Shown here: positions 17,221 through 27,638 of the stretch, in pieces
How positions within the stretch are numbered: the first letter of the stretch is position 1
Layout of the letters: each line of letters starts with the position of its first letter
NCBI GenBank assembly: GCA_020853975.1
Contig: JADYXW010000084.1
Location: forward strand, 1 to 38,648
Reading direction: 5' to 3'
Length of the DNA: 38,648 nt
Origin: Phycisphaerales bacterium
GTDB taxonomy: Bacteria > Planctomycetota > Phycisphaerae > Phycisphaerales > UBA1924
Notes under the pieces: model-generated
The model's database searches: none
What the model was told of the DNA's origin: nothing
What the model saw: only the letters and a program-made list of their open reading frames with translations
Translations under genes and position numbers: made by a program

Positions 17221-17997
17221 TCAGGGATAGTCCTGCCTTGTCGGGCGGATCAGAATGTCGCTCACGTGCACGCCCGGCGGCTGCTGGGCGATGAACGCAA
17301 CCGTCCGCGCCACGTCAGGGGGCTGAAGCACCGGCCCGATGCGCTCCTTCACGCCCTCGAACCACGAGCGGTCGTACCCCGCGACTCCCTGGAACTCGCT
17401 CTCGACAAACCCCGGCTCGATCAGCGACACGCGGATGCCCTTGGGGCCGAGTTCCCGCCTGGCGCCCTCCACCAGCCCGTGGACCGCGAACTTCGTCGAG
17501 CCGTACATCGATGAGAAGGGCGACACGTGCCGCCCGACCGTGCTGCCCAGCACGATGATGTCCCTGGGCGAAGCGACGCAGGCGGGGCCGGTGACGCCTC
17601 CGATCGCAACGAGCATGCGATGCCCGGCCTCGCGCAGCAGGTACGCGCAGCCCAGGTAGTTCGTGCGGACCATCTCTCCCCACTGGGAAGTGTCCGACGT
17701 CATGACCGAGCCGTTGAGCCCGCGTCCGGCGTTGATCACGATCAGGTCCGCATCAGCCTTGAAGGCCCCGCGGGCGCGGTCGAGCACACGCCGGATCACG
17801 CTCAGGTCCGACGCGTCGCCGGCCTCCACCGCGGCGCTCCCGGGGGGAAGGCCCGCCGCGACCTCGTCGAGCTTCTCCTTGCGTCTGGCGTTGAGCACAA
17901 CGCGGGCTCCGTGCGCCACCAGGTCCCGGGCTACTTCAAGCCCGATCCCCGCCGAGGCCCCGGTCACAACCGCGATGCGGCCCTTCAGTGTGCTCAT
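17221..17997 (-). CDS. Short-chain dehydrogenase/reductase
   Basis: 258 residues of a classical SDR. The cofactor motif TGASAGIG lies at about residues 12-19, NAG occurs in VINAGRGLNG, and the catalytic Ser-Tyr-Lys set is LGSTVGRHVSPFSSMYGSTK. An Arg in strand two (LNARRKEKLDE) suggests NADP rather than NAD. The substrate is unknown. The ATG at 17997 puts the first strand at the usual distance but has no clear ribosome site. A TTG at 18039 would add 14 residues and overlap the stop of the upstream TPR-YggX gene, as in the argR-argC junction, so that start is a real alternative. Coupling with the upstream gene is likely. Confidence 0.88.
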   Translation of the reverse strand: MSTLKGRIAVVTGASAGIGLEVARDLVAHGARVVLNARRKEKLDEVAAGLPPGSAAVEAGDASDLSVIRRVLDRARGAFKADADLIVINAGRGLNGSVMTSDTSQWGEMVRTNYLGCAYLLREAGHRMLVAIGGVTGPACVASPRDIIVLGSTVGRHVSPFSSMYGSTKFAVHGLVEGARRELGPKGIRVSLIEPGFVESEFQGVAGYDRSWFEGVKERIGPVLQPPDVARTVAFIAQQPPGVHVSDILIRPTRQDYP

Positions 17998-18035
17998 GGT
18001 CGAGGGTAGGGCGGACGGGGAGTGCTCCCGCACCC

Positions 18036-18668
18036 TCAACCCGCGAGCTTCGCCAGCAGCTCGTCGTCCACGCCCAGGTACTCTCGCATGTGCCGGTCAT
18101 ACGTCGCGGCATCCTCGTCGCGCGAAAGGTCCAGCCTCAACTCGTTGATGACCTTCGTCCCCTGGCGGATCCACTGGTCCCAGGTCTCCGCTGAGATGTT
18201 CTCGCAGATCCACTGTCCGAGCGGGCCCTTGAAGGGGGGCTTGGCGAGCTTGTTGCCCGGGCGGCCCGTCCTGCCGCAGACAAACGACCCATCGCCCGTG
18301 CTCGCGGGCTGCGTCCCGCCGGTGCCCGGCGCATCGGGAATCGCCTCCCCGAGCGAGAGCAGCATCTCCCCTATCGCCTTCGCCGGCAGGCGGTCCCCCC
18401 GCCCGGCGGCGGACACGAAGCCCTCTCTCAGCACCACCTTGGCCTTCTCCGCGTCTCCCGCGTCGATGAACGCCCGGCCCGCGAGTTGAAACGCCTTGGA
18501 CATCGCGGGGTTGAGGGTGTAGCAGCGTTCGAACGCGCCCGCGGCGTCCGCGTGCCGGCCCGCCTGCGCGTAGGCCTGCCCAAGACTGAACCATGCCATG
18601 TCGTTGGTGGGGTCCGCACCGGGACGCACCATCGTCTCGAACTGCGCAATCCGCTGGTTGATGTCCAT
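18036..18668 (-). CDS. TPR - Fe(II)-trafficking (YggX-like) fusion protein
   Basis: 210 residues in two parts. Residues about 20-95 resemble tetratricopeptide repeats (NDMAWFSLGQAYAQAGRHADAAGAFERCYTLNP, then KAFQLAGRAFIDAGDAEKAK). After a Gly/Pro/Thr-rich linker, residues about 130-205 match YggX: a cysteine near the domain start (FVCGRTG), PLGQWICENISAETWDQWIRQ, TKVINELRLDLSRDEDAATYDRHMREYLG. Stand-alone YggX is about 90 residues and is linked to Fe(II) handling and protection of Fe-S clusters; the TPR part may add a protein-binding surface. The ATG at 18668 lacks a clear ribosome site. The gene diverges from pyrD with 85 bases between starts, and its stop touches a possible start of the SDR gene. 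Confidence 0.83.
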   Translation of the reverse strand: MDINQRIAQFETMVRPGADPTNDMAWFSLGQAYAQAGRHADAAGAFERCYTLNPAMSKAFQLAGRAFIDAGDAEKAKVVLREGFVSAAGRGDRLPAKAIGEMLLSLGEAIPDAPGTGGTQPASTGDGSFVCGRTGRPGNKLAKPPFKGPLGQWICENISAETWDQWIRQGTKVINELRLDLSRDEDAATYDRHMREYLGVDDELLAKLAG

Positions 18669-18753
18669 GGCGGAAGGTAGGAGGCCAGCACCCGCGCCGG
18701 TCCGCCCCCCGCCGCGCCCGGACGCTGTATCCTTGCCCTCGGACGTCCGCCCC

Positions 18754-19734
18754 ATGACCGCCTCACCCGTCGCCACCACCCTCGCCGGCCTCCCCCTGCG
18801 CACGCCCGTGCTCCTGGCGGCGGGGACCGCGGGCACGCTCACCGAGATGGCCGATGCGCTCGATCTGTCGCGCGTCGGGGCCGTGGTCACCAAGTCGATC
18901 ACACGCCTGCCCCGCGACGGCAACGCCACGTGGCGCATCCTGCCCGTGGACGCGGGGATGCTCAACGCGATCGGCCTGGCCAACGTGGGGCTCGACGCGT
19001 TCATGCGAGACTACGCCCCGCGGGCCTCGGGCGTGCCCACAACCGTCATCGGCAGCATCTCTGGCTTCAGCATCGAGGACTTCGTCGAGGTCGCCGCCGG
19101 CATGGACGCCGTCGAGTCCATCCCCGCGGTAGAGATCAACGTCTCGTGCCCGAACGTGAAGCACAACACGGAGTTTGGGAGCGACCCGCCCCTGCTCGCC
19201 GAACTGGTGCGAGAGGTTCGGAGGGTGCTCACGCGTACGCGGCTGTTCGTGAAGCTTTCCCCCATCGCCAACGGCCCGCTGAAGCTCGCGGACGTGGCCC
19301 GCGCGGCGATCGAACCCGGAGCCTCCCAGCCCACCGGCCCCAACCAGCGCCCGGGCTGCGACGCCCTGTGCGTTGCCAACACCATGCCCGCCATGGCCAT
19401 CGATGTCGAGACGCGTCTGCCCCGGCTCGCCAACGTGACAGGGGGCCTCTCGGGCCCGGCCATCCACCCCATCGCGGTCAAGCTCGTGCACGATGTCTAC
19501 CGGGCCGTGGCCCGCGACACGCGCACGCCCATCGTCGGCATCGGGGGTGTGCTGAAGTGGCACCACGCCGCGGAGTTCATCCTCGCCGGGGCAAACGCTG
19601 TGCAGGTGGGCACCGGCCTCTTCGCCGACCCGTCGTGCCCCATCAGCATCGCGAAGGGTCTTGAATCGTGGGTTCGGCGCCAGGGCGTCGCAAACGTCGG
19701 CGAACTCGTGGGCCGGTTGCAGCTTTCAACGTAG
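18754..19734 (+). CDS. pyrD: Dihydroorotate dehydrogenase, class 1 type
   Basis: The enzyme oxidises dihydroorotate to orotate with FMN in pyrimidine synthesis. The 326-residue protein begins with the class 1 pattern LAGLPLRTPVLLAAGTAG. The catalytic cysteine is Cys132 in INVSCPNVK, followed by FVKLSP, and the FMN phosphate site is IVGIGGVLKWHHAAEFILAGANAVQVGTGLF. A cysteine base and the absence of an N-terminal membrane helix indicate a soluble class 1 enzyme, probably 1B-like, yet no pyrK electron-transfer subunit lies beside it. The start at 18754 was chosen from the conserved N-terminus. Its stop codon overlaps the ribosome site of the next gene. Confidence 0.92.
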   Translation: MTASPVATTLAGLPLRTPVLLAAGTAGTLTEMADALDLSRVGAVVTKSITRLPRDGNATWRILPVDAGMLNAIGLANVGLDAFMRDYAPRASGVPTTVIGSISGFSIEDFVEVAAGMDAVESIPAVEINVSCPNVKHNTEFGSDPPLLAELVREVRRVLTRTRLFVKLSPIANGPLKLADVARAAIEPGASQPTGPNQRPGCDALCVANTMPAMAIDVETRLPRLANVTGGLSGPAIHPIAVKLVHDVYRAVARDTRTPIVGIGGVLKWHHAAEFILAGANAVQVGTGLFADPSCPISIAKGLESWVRRQGVANVGELVGRLQLST

Positions 19735-19743
19735 GAGTCTTGC

Positions 19744-20934
19744 ATGAACTTCCGCCGGGCACTCTGCGTGAGCTGTCTGACACTCGCGCCGGCTCTCCTG
19801 GCGGTGGCGCAGCCGGACACCCCCGCGCCCGCAGCGCACGCCGCCTCGGGGCAGACCGGCCCCGTGGATGTCTCGGAGACCCTGCCCCCGATCCTCGAAC
19901 AGTTCGACATCCCCGCGGCGTCGGCCCTGGTCATCCGCGCGGGCGTGCCTGTCGCGCAGGGCGTCGCGGGCGTGAGAGCCCGCGGGAAGGACGCGCCCGC
20001 GACGATGGACGACCGCTGGCACCTGGGCTCGTGCACCAAGTCCATGACCGCAACGCTGTGCGCCATCCTCGTCGAAGAGGGCACGCTCGCGTGGGACACC
20101 AAGGTGCTCGACCTCTTCCCAGAGCTTCGAGACATCGCGGACGCCTCGTGGCAGACGGTGACGCTCGAACGCCTGCTCACCCAGACCGCCGGGGCGCCGA
20201 GGGACCTCCACAAGAACGGCCTGTGGGGCCGCCTCTGGAAGCGCGAGGGGACACCTCCGGAGCAGCGTCTGCAGCTTCTCCGTGAGGTGCTGACCTGGAA
20301 GACGGACCACGAGTCTGGTTCGGCGTTCCTCTATTCCAATACCAACTTCGCCATCGCGGGCGCCATGGCCGAACGTGCGACCGGCAAGCCCTGGGAGGAC
20401 CTGATGCAGGCGCGCGTCTTCGCACCGCTTGGCATCACCACCGCCGGCTTCGGCGCGCCCGGGAGCGGAGACACCCCCGACCAGCCGTGGGGCCACGCCG
20501 GCGATGGCACCGCCCAGCCCCCGGGGCCGAACGCCGACAACCCGCCCGCCATCGGCCCGGGCGGCACGGCGCACATGTCGCTCGCGGACTGGGGGCGATA
20601 CATCGCGGCACACCTCGCGGGAGAGTCCGAGGGCCGCGCTCTGCTCATCAAGCCCGAGACGTACAAGCGTCTGCACGCCCCGGCGCTGGGCAACTATGCC
20701 TCGGGGTGGGCGGTCGGAAAGCGCCCCTGGGCGGGGCCGACGGGGCGCGTGCTCACGCATTCGGGCAGCAACACGATGTGGTTCTGCGTGGCTTGGCTGG
20801 CGCCGGACAAGGACATGGCGGTGATGGTCGCCTGCAACAAGGGGGGCGACAACGCCGCGAAGGCCGCGGACGCGATCGCGGCCTCGATGGTCGGCACGTT
20901 CATCGCGCCCGCACGGAGCAAGTCCGAGGAATAG
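19744..20934 (+). CDS. Secreted beta-lactamase-fold serine hydrolase
   Basis: 396 residues with a signal peptide (MNFRRALCVSCLTLAPALLAVAQ) and a class C beta-lactamase / D-Ala-D-Ala peptidase / esterase domain. The catalytic motifs are Ser96-x-x-Lys99 (SCTK), Tyr197-Ser-Asn (YSN), and His339-Ser-Gly in place of KTG. This set is shared by many esterases and peptidases, so antibiotic hydrolysis should not be assumed. A long Gly/Pro-rich loop (about 240-275) precedes the conserved GGTAHMSLADWGRY helix. AGGAG overlaps the pyrD stop six bases before the ATG at 19744, so translation is probably coupled to pyrD. The gene meets smc tail to tail only ten bases away. Confidence 0.87.
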   Translation: MNFRRALCVSCLTLAPALLAVAQPDTPAPAAHAASGQTGPVDVSETLPPILEQFDIPAASALVIRAGVPVAQGVAGVRARGKDAPATMDDRWHLGSCTKSMTATLCAILVEEGTLAWDTKVLDLFPELRDIADASWQTVTLERLLTQTAGAPRDLHKNGLWGRLWKREGTPPEQRLQLLREVLTWKTDHESGSAFLYSNTNFAIAGAMAERATGKPWEDLMQARVFAPLGITTAGFGAPGSGDTPDQPWGHAGDGTAQPPGPNADNPPAIGPGGTAHMSLADWGRYIAAHLAGESEGRALLIKPETYKRLHAPALGNYASGWAVGKRPWAGPTGRVLTHSGSNTMWFCVAWLAPDKDMAVMVACNKGGDNAAKAADAIAASMVGTFIAPARSKSEE

Positions 20935-20944
20935 GTGGGGGCGG

Positions 20945-23900
20945 TCACGAGGCCGGGCTTCTCGCCCCGCGCCGCCCGTGCCGCGCGACCAGTTCGTCCA
21001 GCACCGACGCGGGCGCCGTCTCCACCACCGCGGGCTCCGCCCCCACGGGCGCGGGCTCCGCGGCGTGTGCGTCCGTTCCCCCCTGCACCGCGCCCACCGC
21101 CTTGGACGGGGCCTGGGGGATCTCGCCGTGCTTGCCGACCTGGTCGAATCGCACCGAGACGCGGGTCGAGACGCCCCGCTCCTGCATCGTGATGCCGTAC
21201 AGCCGGTCTGCGCTTTGCATGGTCCGCTTGTTGTGCGTGATGACGATGAAGTGAGACAGGTCGGTGAAGTCTCTCACCGCCTGGTTGAACCTCGAGACGT
21301 TGCCCTCGTCCAGCGCCGCGTCCACCTCGTCGAGCACGCAGAAGCAGCTCGGCTTGGACCTGAAGATACTCATGAGCAGCGCGACCGCTGTGAGCGTCTT
21401 CTCGCCGCCCGAGAGCTGGCTGATGCTCCTGGGCTCCTTGCCCGGGGGCTTGGCGATGACCTCGATCCCGCTCTCGAGCAGGTCGGTCTGGTCCGTCTCA
21501 ACCTTGCTGATGGTGCCGTCGGGGTTCTCGACCTCGCGCATGAGGGGCATGAGCCGCACCTCGGCCTTGCCCCCGCCGAAGAGCTTGCGGAACATCCCCC
21601 GTTCACCGCCGAAGTTCTCGCGGATCCGCTCGAAGACCTCGCCGAACCGCTCGCGGCTCACGAGATTCAACTGCTCGATCAGCTCCACGAGTTGGACCCG
21701 CGCCGCGTCGATGTCCGCGACCTGCTTCACCAGGTCGTCGTTCTGCGCCTGCAGCGTCGTCTCCTCGGTCAGCGCGTCCATGTTCACGCTGCCCAGCTTC
21801 CGCACCGCGTCGCGCAGTGTTTCGATGTTGCGGGCGGCCTCGTTGGTGTCGATTCGCTCGACGTCGCCTCCGTCCATCATGCCCCGGTAGTCCGCGTACT
21901 CCGCCGCCAGGTCGATCGACAGCTCCTCCAGGGTGCGTTCCTCCAGGTTCTCTCGCTTCACCTCGGTCTCACGCCGCGAGACCTCGATGCTGTGCCAGTC
22001 GCGCTCGAGGATGCTGTGCTGCTTGCGCGCGGCGCCGACTCGCTCGCCGAGTTCCGACGCCTGCGCCTCCACGCCCGCCAGCTCCTCCCTCAGGCCCCCG
22101 GCCTCGGCACCGGCATGCGCCGACTGCGCCTCCGCGGCCTGAGCCTGCGCCAACGCGTCGTTGATCCCCACCCGGTGCTCGCCCAGCCTCGCCTCCACAC
22201 GCTCGATCTGCCCCGCGGCGTCGCGGAGCGTGCGGGCGATCTCGTCCCGCTCCAGCTCCAGGCGGGCCAGCTCGCGCCGCGCGGTCGTGGCCTGCTCGCT
22301 CAGCCTCCCCACGTCGATCTTCGCGGCGGACACCTGCTCCAGCGCGGCGTCCGCCCTCGCCTGCGCCGTCCGCACGACTTGCTCGAGCGCCGTTGCCGCC
22401 CCCGCCTCTTCCTCCAGCAGCCTCCCGAGACTCTCGGCCCGCTCCTGAAGACCGGCGCGGTCCGCCTCAAGCCTCGTGAGCCTGTCCCGCACCTGCGTCA
22501 GTTCCTGCTCCACGCCCCGGCGTTCACGCCCGAGCCGGGCGAGGTCCGCGCCGAGCCTGTCGGCCCTGGCCTGCTCGCTCACGGCGTGGCGCTGCTTCTG
22601 AGACAGTGACTGGCGCACACCCGCGACACGCCCGGTGAGCACCGACGCCTCCGTGTCCACGCCCGCGAGAACGTGCCGCTCCGCCTCCAGCACGGAGGCG
22701 AGCTTCGTTACGCTCCCGGTCAGCCCCTCAAGCTCCGCGCGTCTGCCGAGCAGGCCGGTTGACTCGCCCGATGCCGCCGAGCTGCCCCCCGCGGTCACCC
22801 GCCCGTCGGAATCCAGCGTCTGCCCCGCCCGCGTCACGAACCGCACCTGGTGGCCCGAGAGCGGGCCCGAAGCCAGGAGCTGCGCCGCGTCGAGGTCCGA
22901 CACCAGGAACGTGCGAGCCAGCAGTCGGTCCAGCAGGTCCTGCAGGCGAGGATCGGCGCCGTCGCCGCCTCGCACTCGCACGAGCGACCTCAGGCTCACG
23001 ACGCGTGCGCGCTGGTCATTCACCTGCAGCCCCGAGAGCTTGCCCACAAGCACGCCCAGTTCATCCGTGGGCACGGGGCGACCCGTGTGCACGCCCATCA
23101 TGGGCAGAAACGTCACGCGCCCGGGCAGGGTTTCAAGTTCGTCTCGCGTGGGCAGCGTCTGCACGGACTCCACGACCAGGCCCTGCAGGTCCGCGCCCAG
23201 CGCCGCCTCGATCGCCGCCGCCGCCCCGGGGTCCAGGTCCTCCCGGGTCTCGATCAGGTCCGCGAGAGCCGCGATGACGCCGGAGAACCCCGCCCCCGAC
23301 TCGCGTGCCTCCAGCAGGTGACGCACGGACTCCATGTAGCCCGCGCGGGACTCCACCATCTCGTGCAGAGTCTGCCGGCGGCTGTCGAGCCTCGCGAGCT
23401 CCTGCTCGATCTGCCCGACGCGCACCGCGCGCTCGCGCCGATCGTTCGAGAGCCGCCCTACCTCCGCCTCCAGCAGCGAGAGTTCCTCCTCCGCGGCCCC
23501 GACCTCGTCCACGGCGGCCTGCGCCGCGCCCACCGCGCCCTCCGCCTGCGTCTGCAAGCCGGACTCATCCTCGGCGAGCCTGCCCTGCCGCTGCGACAGC
23601 CGCTCCGCCTGCTCCCGCATCACCTCCGTGCGCTTCACCTCGCTGGAGATCGACGCCAGGAGCCCGATCCGCTCCCGCTCGATGCGCTGCGCCGCCGCCT
23701 GCTTCTGCTGGGCCAGGGACCGCTGCACGGTCAGCTCTTCCAGCACGCCCGCGCGCGCCGAGGTCGAGGCCTCCAGCGCCCGCTCGGCCTCCGCAAGTTT
23801 CTCGGCGACCATCGCAAGGTCCTCGCCCTGAACCGTGGTCGCCAGTTCCACCTGCCCGCGGCGACCCTCCAACTCCACAAGCCTCTGCTTGTCGCGTTCG

Positions 23901-24961
23901 CACTGGCGCTGCGCTTCCTCGACGGCTCGCGCCAGCATCGCCCGCCTCTGCTCGGCCTGCTGGCGCGCGTGCGCCGCCTGCAGCGCCGCCTGCTCGCACG
24001 CCTGCAGCCGCTGGGAGAGCTCGTGCCGGCGCAGGTCCGCCTCCTGCTTGCCCGCCTCTGCCTCCAGCAGCACGCGCTCCGCTTGGTCGCGCTGGTCCTG
24101 CAACTGTGTCTGGCGGCTGGTGAGCCCCGACAGCCTCTGCTCCAGGTCGTCGTACTGGTCAAAGGCCAGCGCCACGCGCCACGCTTTCAGCTCCGTATCC
24201 AGCTCCACAAACTTGCGGGCCTTGGCCGCCTGGCCCCGCACAAGCCTCAGCCGCCTCTCGGTGCTGTCCAACTGCTCCCGAGTGGACCGCAGGTTGGTCT
24301 CGGTCCGCTCGAGCTTGCGCTGCGCCTCGATCCGGCGCAGCTTGTACTTCGCGATGCCCGCGGCCTCCTCGAAGATCACCCGGCGTTCCTGCGGGCTGGC
24401 GAGCAGCATCGCGTCGACCTTGCCCTGCTCGATGATGGAGTACGCGTCCGCCCCCACGCCCGTGTCCAGGAACATGTCGCGGATGTCCTTCAGCCTCGCG
24501 ACGCGCCCGTTGATGAGGTACTCGCTCTCGCCGTCGCGGTACAGCCTCCGCTCGATCTCCACCACGTCCGCGTCGACGGGCAGACGCCTCCTGGGGCCCG
24601 GCGCAGGGGCCTGCTCGCCATCCTCGGCCGCCGGCTCGCCTTCCACTCCCCGCACATTCCCCGCCTCCTGCACGATGGCCACGGGCGCCAGCACCATCAG
24701 AGGGTTGTCGAACGTGAGCTTGACGCCCGCCATGCCCAGGGGCTTTCGCGAGGCGGATCCGGCGAAGATGACGTCGATCATCTCCTGGCCCCGCAGGCTC
24801 TTGCTCGACCGCTCGCCCAGGACCCATTTGATGGCGTCGACGATGTTGCTCTTGCCGCACCCGTTGGGGCCCACGATCCCGGTGACCGCATCGTCGAAGG
24901 TGAACTCCGTGGAGTCCGCGAAGCTCTTGAAGCCGGAGAGCGTGAGTTTCACCAACCGCAT
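20945..24961 (-). CDS. smc: Chromosome segregation protein SMC
   Basis: SMC forms the coiled-coil core of the bacterial condensin and organises the chromosome with ScpA and ScpB. At 1338 residues it is longer than usual (about 1150-1200). Walker A is GPNGCGKS at residues 31-38. Long coiled coils flank a hinge that starts near [13 protein letters not shown]. The C-terminal head has the signature [16 protein letters not shown] and Walker [16 protein letters not shown]. Extra parts are an insert of about 40 residues, rich in Ala, Glu and Pro, in the N-terminal head (about 88-127), and an Ala/Pro-rich tail of about 65 residues after the last conserved strand. The ATG at 24961 has GGAGG seven bases upstream. 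scpA and scpB are not adjacent. Confidence 0.96.
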   Translation of the reverse strand: MRLVKLTLSGFKSFADSTEFTFDDAVTGIVGPNGCGKSNIVDAIKWVLGERSSKSLRGQEMIDVIFAGSASRKPLGMAGVKLTFDNPLMVLAPVAIVQEAGNVRGVEGEPAAEDGEQAPAPGPRRRLPVDADVVEIERRLYRDGESEYLINGRVARLKDIRDMFLDTGVGADAYSIIEQGKVDAMLLASPQERRVIFEEAAGIAKYKLRRIEAQRKLERTETNLRSTREQLDSTERRLRLVRGQAAKARKFVELDTELKAWRVALAFDQYDDLEQRLSGLTSRQTQLQDQRDQAERVLLEAEAGKQEADLRRHELSQRLQACEQAALQAAHARQQAEQRRAMLARAVEEAQRQCERDKQRLVELEGRRGQVELATTVQGEDLAMVAEKLAEAERALEASTSARAGVLEELTVQRSLAQQKQAAAQRIERERIGLLASISSEVKRTEVMREQAERLSQRQGRLAEDESGLQTQAEGAVGAAQAAVDEVGAAEEELSLLEAEVGRLSNDRRERAVRVGQIEQELARLDSRRQTLHEMVESRAGYMESVRHLLEARESGAGFSGVIAALADLIETREDLDPGAAAAIEAALGADLQGLVVESVQTLPTRDELETLPGRVTFLPMMGVHTGRPVPTDELGVLVGKLSGLQVNDQRARVVSLRSLVRVRGGDGADPRLQDLLDRLLARTFLVSDLDAAQLLASGPLSGHQVRFVTRAGQTLDSDGRVTAGGSSAASGESTGLLGRRAELEGLTGSVTKLASVLEAERHVLAGVDTEASVLTGRVAGVRQSLSQKQRHAVSEQARADRLGADLARLGRERRGVEQELTQVRDRLTRLEADRAGLQERAESLGRLLEEEAGAATALEQVVRTAQARADAALEQVSAAKIDVGRLSEQATTARRELARLELERDEIARTLRDAAGQIERVEARLGEHRVGINDALAQAQAAEAQSAHAGAEAGGLREELAGVEAQASELGERVGAARKQHSILERDWHSIEVSRRETEVKRENLEERTLEELSIDLAAEYADYRGMMDGGDVERIDTNEAARNIETLRDAVRKLGSVNMDALTEETTLQAQNDDLVKQVADIDAARVQLVELIEQLNLVSRERFGEVFERIRENFGGERGMFRKLFGGGKAEVRLMPLMREVENPDGTISKVETDQTDLLESGIEVIAKPPGKEPRSISQLSGGEKTLTAVALLMSIFRSKPSCFCVLDEVDAALDEGNVSRFNQAVRDFTDLSHFIVITHNKRTMQSADRLYGITMQERGVSTRVSVRFDQVGKHGEIPQAPSKAVGAVQGGTDAHAAEPAPVGAEPAVVETAPASVLDELVARHGRRGARSPAS

Positions 24962-25169
24962 GCCGCAACCTCCATGTCGCTCAACCCGCTCGCGTCCATC
25001 ACCCTGCGGACGTCGCCCGGGCTCAGCCCGATCCGGCGCCGCTTCCGCCCTCGTGGCGGACGCCGCTCCCGGCCAAAGCACCACCCTCCGGACGCCCGGT
25101 CCAGAACCGGAAGATATCGGGTTGATTGGACTTCCGCCCGCAGAACCGGGCCGGAATCGGGGCGTCCTG

Positions 25170-27122
25170 TCACTTCTTCGTCGGGCCCTCGATCGGCACG
25201 ACCTTGGGCGCCAAAGGCGTCGTCGGCTGCGAGTCGATGACGGTGGGCTGCCGGAATATCACGATCGGCTCGTCGCCCGGCCTCTCCGGCCGCTCGACCC
25301 GCTCGCGCCCTGAGGTCGCCGCGAGCACCGCCGCCCGGAGCCGGTTCTGCTCGGTCGCGAACGCGGCACGCGTGCCCCGAGACTCGCTGACCGCGGAGAG
25401 GGCCCCCACGACCTCGGAGTAACTCATGTTGAATCCGGTGACCTGCTCGCCCCCCGCGGGCTTGCGCGCGAGGAACTCGATCAGGTCCACCAGCCCGCCG
25501 TTCACAGTGCCGGTCACGGCGCCGATGGTGCCCGCCGGGGAGTAGCGGACCTGCACCGGCCCGCCCTCGTCGGCCTGCACCATGAGCCGGTTTGACCACG
25601 CGGTCGCGATCATCGGCCTCACCAGATCGTTCTGCTCGCCAAGCAGGACGATCCGCGGCTGCCCCTGCTGCGTCACATAGATCAAGGGCTCGCCGAATGG
25701 CATGATGTCCAGGATGAACTTCCCGTCCTGAATGCGGCGTTCGAGCCCCTGCATGTTCCGCTTTGGGATCGCCGCCTGGGCCAGCAGCTCGACCGCCGTG
25801 GGGGAGATCCTCACGCCGTCAGGATTCTCGTCCTGGCGAGCCCGGATGCGCCCCGCCGCCGAACGCTCCGCGCGCTTCACGAGCGACTCGTACGCCGTCA
25901 CCCGCACCGCGATCTCCGGCTGTGCCACCAGGTCCCGCAGCGCCACGTCCACCCGGGGGCTCCCATCCAGCTCTCCCAGGAGCTCGATGGCCCGCAGCTT
26001 CACGCTGCCGCCGCCGGTCACCGCGAGCTCGGTCAGCCCTTCCGCAGCCCGAGGGTCGCCCAGCCTCGCACCCGCCTGCAGCGCCGCCATGCGGGGCACT
26101 ATCTCGGGATAGTCGTACAGGTCCGCGAGGAATGGCGTGGCCTTGGTCCCGATGCCCTCCAGGCACCAGGCCAGATCATCCGCGAGGCCCGGCTCGGCCT
26201 TCAGGCCCTCGGCCCAGCGCTTCGCCATCTGCTCCGGGAACTGCTGATCGATCGCCAGGTGCTGCACGATCGACACGAAGTCGCGCGGGTTCGTGCGATA
26301 CCGCCTGGGCACCCGCACCTCCACCACCGACTGTGATCGGCCCCGGGCCGCCGGCCCCGGGTCGCCGGGCCCCTCCGGGAAGCGGCTGTTGACCGCCGAC
26401 ACGATGCCGCGGGCCCGGGACCAGCTCGCGTTGTCCAGCGTCAGCACGATCGGCTGAGGCTCGGTCACCCAGCCTCCGTCCAGCACCCGCCCGACATCCC
26501 GCGTCAGCCCCTGCTGCTCCCTGCCTTCCTCTGCAAACGGATTGATGAAGATCGCACCCCGGGCCTTCGCGACCGATCGCTGCTGCGCGGCTCCAAACAC
26601 CGCCGGGTCGCCGAACCGCAGATTCGTCGTCCAGAGCATGCCCCCCTCGAGGCTGCTGGCGTTCAGGGCCTTCACGTAGACATCAAAGCGGGCGTTCGCC
26701 GGCGCCCCGGGAGGGATCGCCGCCTGGACGATCACGACCGCGACGTTCGGGTCGCGCAGGACCTGGCGGGGGGTCTTGCCCTCCAGGGAGCCGCCAGCGT
26801 TGGCGGACTTGCCAATCCCCATCAGGCCCATCTCGCGTTCCATGGTGGAGGCGACGTTGTCCGGGAGCTGCCCGCCTCCGGTCCCGCTGAGCCCGACCAC
26901 TAGCCCAAACCCGGAGACCAGAACGGGTTCGACGTTGCGGAAGGTGACTTCGGAGAGCACTGTTCCCTTGAGCAGGGGCGGCACCTCTCGGTTGATCGTA
27001 GGGTCCGCCTCCACAGGCGCCGGCGGTGGCGAGCTGCCGCAGCCCCCGAGCGACCCCACACCCAGAAGCGAAAGACAAGTGACAGCGATTCCGGCGGTTC
27101 GGAAGCCGGCGTAGGCGTTCAT
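25170..27122 (-). CDS. FlgI (flagellar P-ring)-like lipoprotein with added repeat region
   Basis: 650 residues. The N-terminus is a lipoprotein signal ending LGGC with Cys28. Residues about 50-260 resemble the flagellar P-ring protein Flg[42 protein letters not shown] and [16 protein letters not shown]. The middle (about 320-450) looks like HEAT-type helical repeats ([21 protein letters not shown], then [15 protein letters not shown]). A mixed C-terminal region follows. True FlgI is about 350-370 residues, is not a lipoprotein, and lies in flagellar operons; no flagellar gene is seen here. It probably forms a periplasmic or outer-membrane assembly, but its role is unknown. GGAG lies about ten bases before the ATG at 27122. 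smc follows downstream after 208 bases. Confidence 0.72.
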   Translation of the reverse strand: MNAYAGFRTAGIAVTCLSLLGVGSLGGCGSSPPPAPVEADPTINREVPPLLKGTVLSEVTFRNVEPVLVSGFGLVVGLSGTGGGQLPDNVASTMEREMGLMGIGKSANAGGSLEGKTPRQVLRDPNVAVVIVQAAIPPGAPANARFDVYVKALNASSLEGGMLWTTNLRFGDPAVFGAAQQRSVAKARGAIFINPFAEEGREQQGLTRDVGRVLDGGWVTEPQPIVLTLDNASWSRARGIVSAVNSRFPEGPGDPGPAARGRSQSVVEVRVPRRYRTNPRDFVSIVQHLAIDQQFPEQMAKRWAEGLKAEPGLADDLAWCLEGIGTKATPFLADLYDYPEIVPRMAALQAGARLGDPRAAEGLTELAVTGGGSVKLRAIELLGELDGSPRVDVALRDLVAQPEIAVRVTAYESLVKRAERSAAGRIRARQDENPDGVRISPTAVELLAQAAIPKRNMQGLERRIQDGKFILDIMPFGEPLIYVTQQGQPRIVLLGEQNDLVRPMIATAWSNRLMVQADEGGPVQVRYSPAGTIGAVTGTVNGGLVDLIEFLARKPAGGEQVTGFNMSYSEVVGALSAVSESRGTRAAFATEQNRLRAAVLAATSGRERVERPERPGDEPIVIFRQPTVIDSQPTTPLAPKVVPIEGPTKK

Positions 27123-27169
27123 GGGGCAATCTCCAGAGGCCCAGCGCCTTGGCCGGACCCGCTTTGCAC

Positions 27170-27200
27170 ACTGTACGCGAACCCGGCCCCCCTGTGCCAA
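27170..27200 (-). promoter_or_regulatory. Candidate promoter of the FlgI-like gene
   Basis: On the minus strand, TTGGCA (27200-27195) and TACAGT (27175-27170) are 19 bases apart, a slightly long spacing. The predicted start is about 40 bases before the ATG at 27122. Confidence 0.35.
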
Positions 27201-27403
27201 CCCGCCCCCCAACGGGCGACCGCTCTACCCCTGGACCCCCGAATTGGGGCACCCTAACGAGCCCCGGTGACGAGCCTCAAGCGACGCCTACCGACGCCTC
27301 CCGGGAGGTTGGGGATATCTTGGAAGCGCCTATCCAAATACGGACTTGCGCGCTGATGACAGACTATCCACGAAAAACCACATTCTTTTGGGGCTCGCCC
27401 CGG

Positions 27404-27431
27404 TTGCAAGTACGATCTGTAGTGGTATGCT
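27404..27431 (+). promoter_or_regulatory. Candidate promoter of dcd-nrdJ
   Basis: TTGCAA (27404-27409) and TATGCT (27426-27431) are 16 bases apart, in the AT-richer part of the region. The dcd leader would be about 200 bases long. Both hexamers match the consensus only partly. Confidence 0.35.
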
Positions 27432-27638
27432 GACGACCCATCGCTCGGCGCGTCTTCGTTTCCGCCGCTGCGAAACTCGGGAAAGGTCGGAGTTCGGCGT
27501 CGTGCGAGGCTGGTGGGCCGCGCCGGCGGTGGTTCCGCCTCGCTTCGTCTGTTAGAGTTTTGATCGAACTTTGGTAGGTTTGCGTCGTAGGGTGAAAGAG
27601 GGTGTCGCGGGGTCCGGGCCAGGCCCGGGGGTGGAGCG

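Larger units (their letters stand above)
27123..27638. other. Divergent intergenic region between the FlgI-like gene and dcd
   Basis: No gene is supported here. The part near 27310-27430 is more AT-rich than its surroundings, which fits promoter DNA. It holds one candidate promoter in each direction, listed separately. No riboswitch or NrdR-box pair was recognised. Confidence 0.55.

Noticed and set aside
17998..18039. TTG start at 18039 for the SDR gene
   Set aside because: It was kept only as an alternative; the ATG at 17997 puts the first strand at the usual distance, though neither start has a clear ribosome site.
22850..25240. Long plus-strand open frame antisense to smc
   Set aside because: It mirrors the third-position GC bias of smc, is Arg/Leu/His-rich with no family pattern, and lies over a clearly conserved gene.
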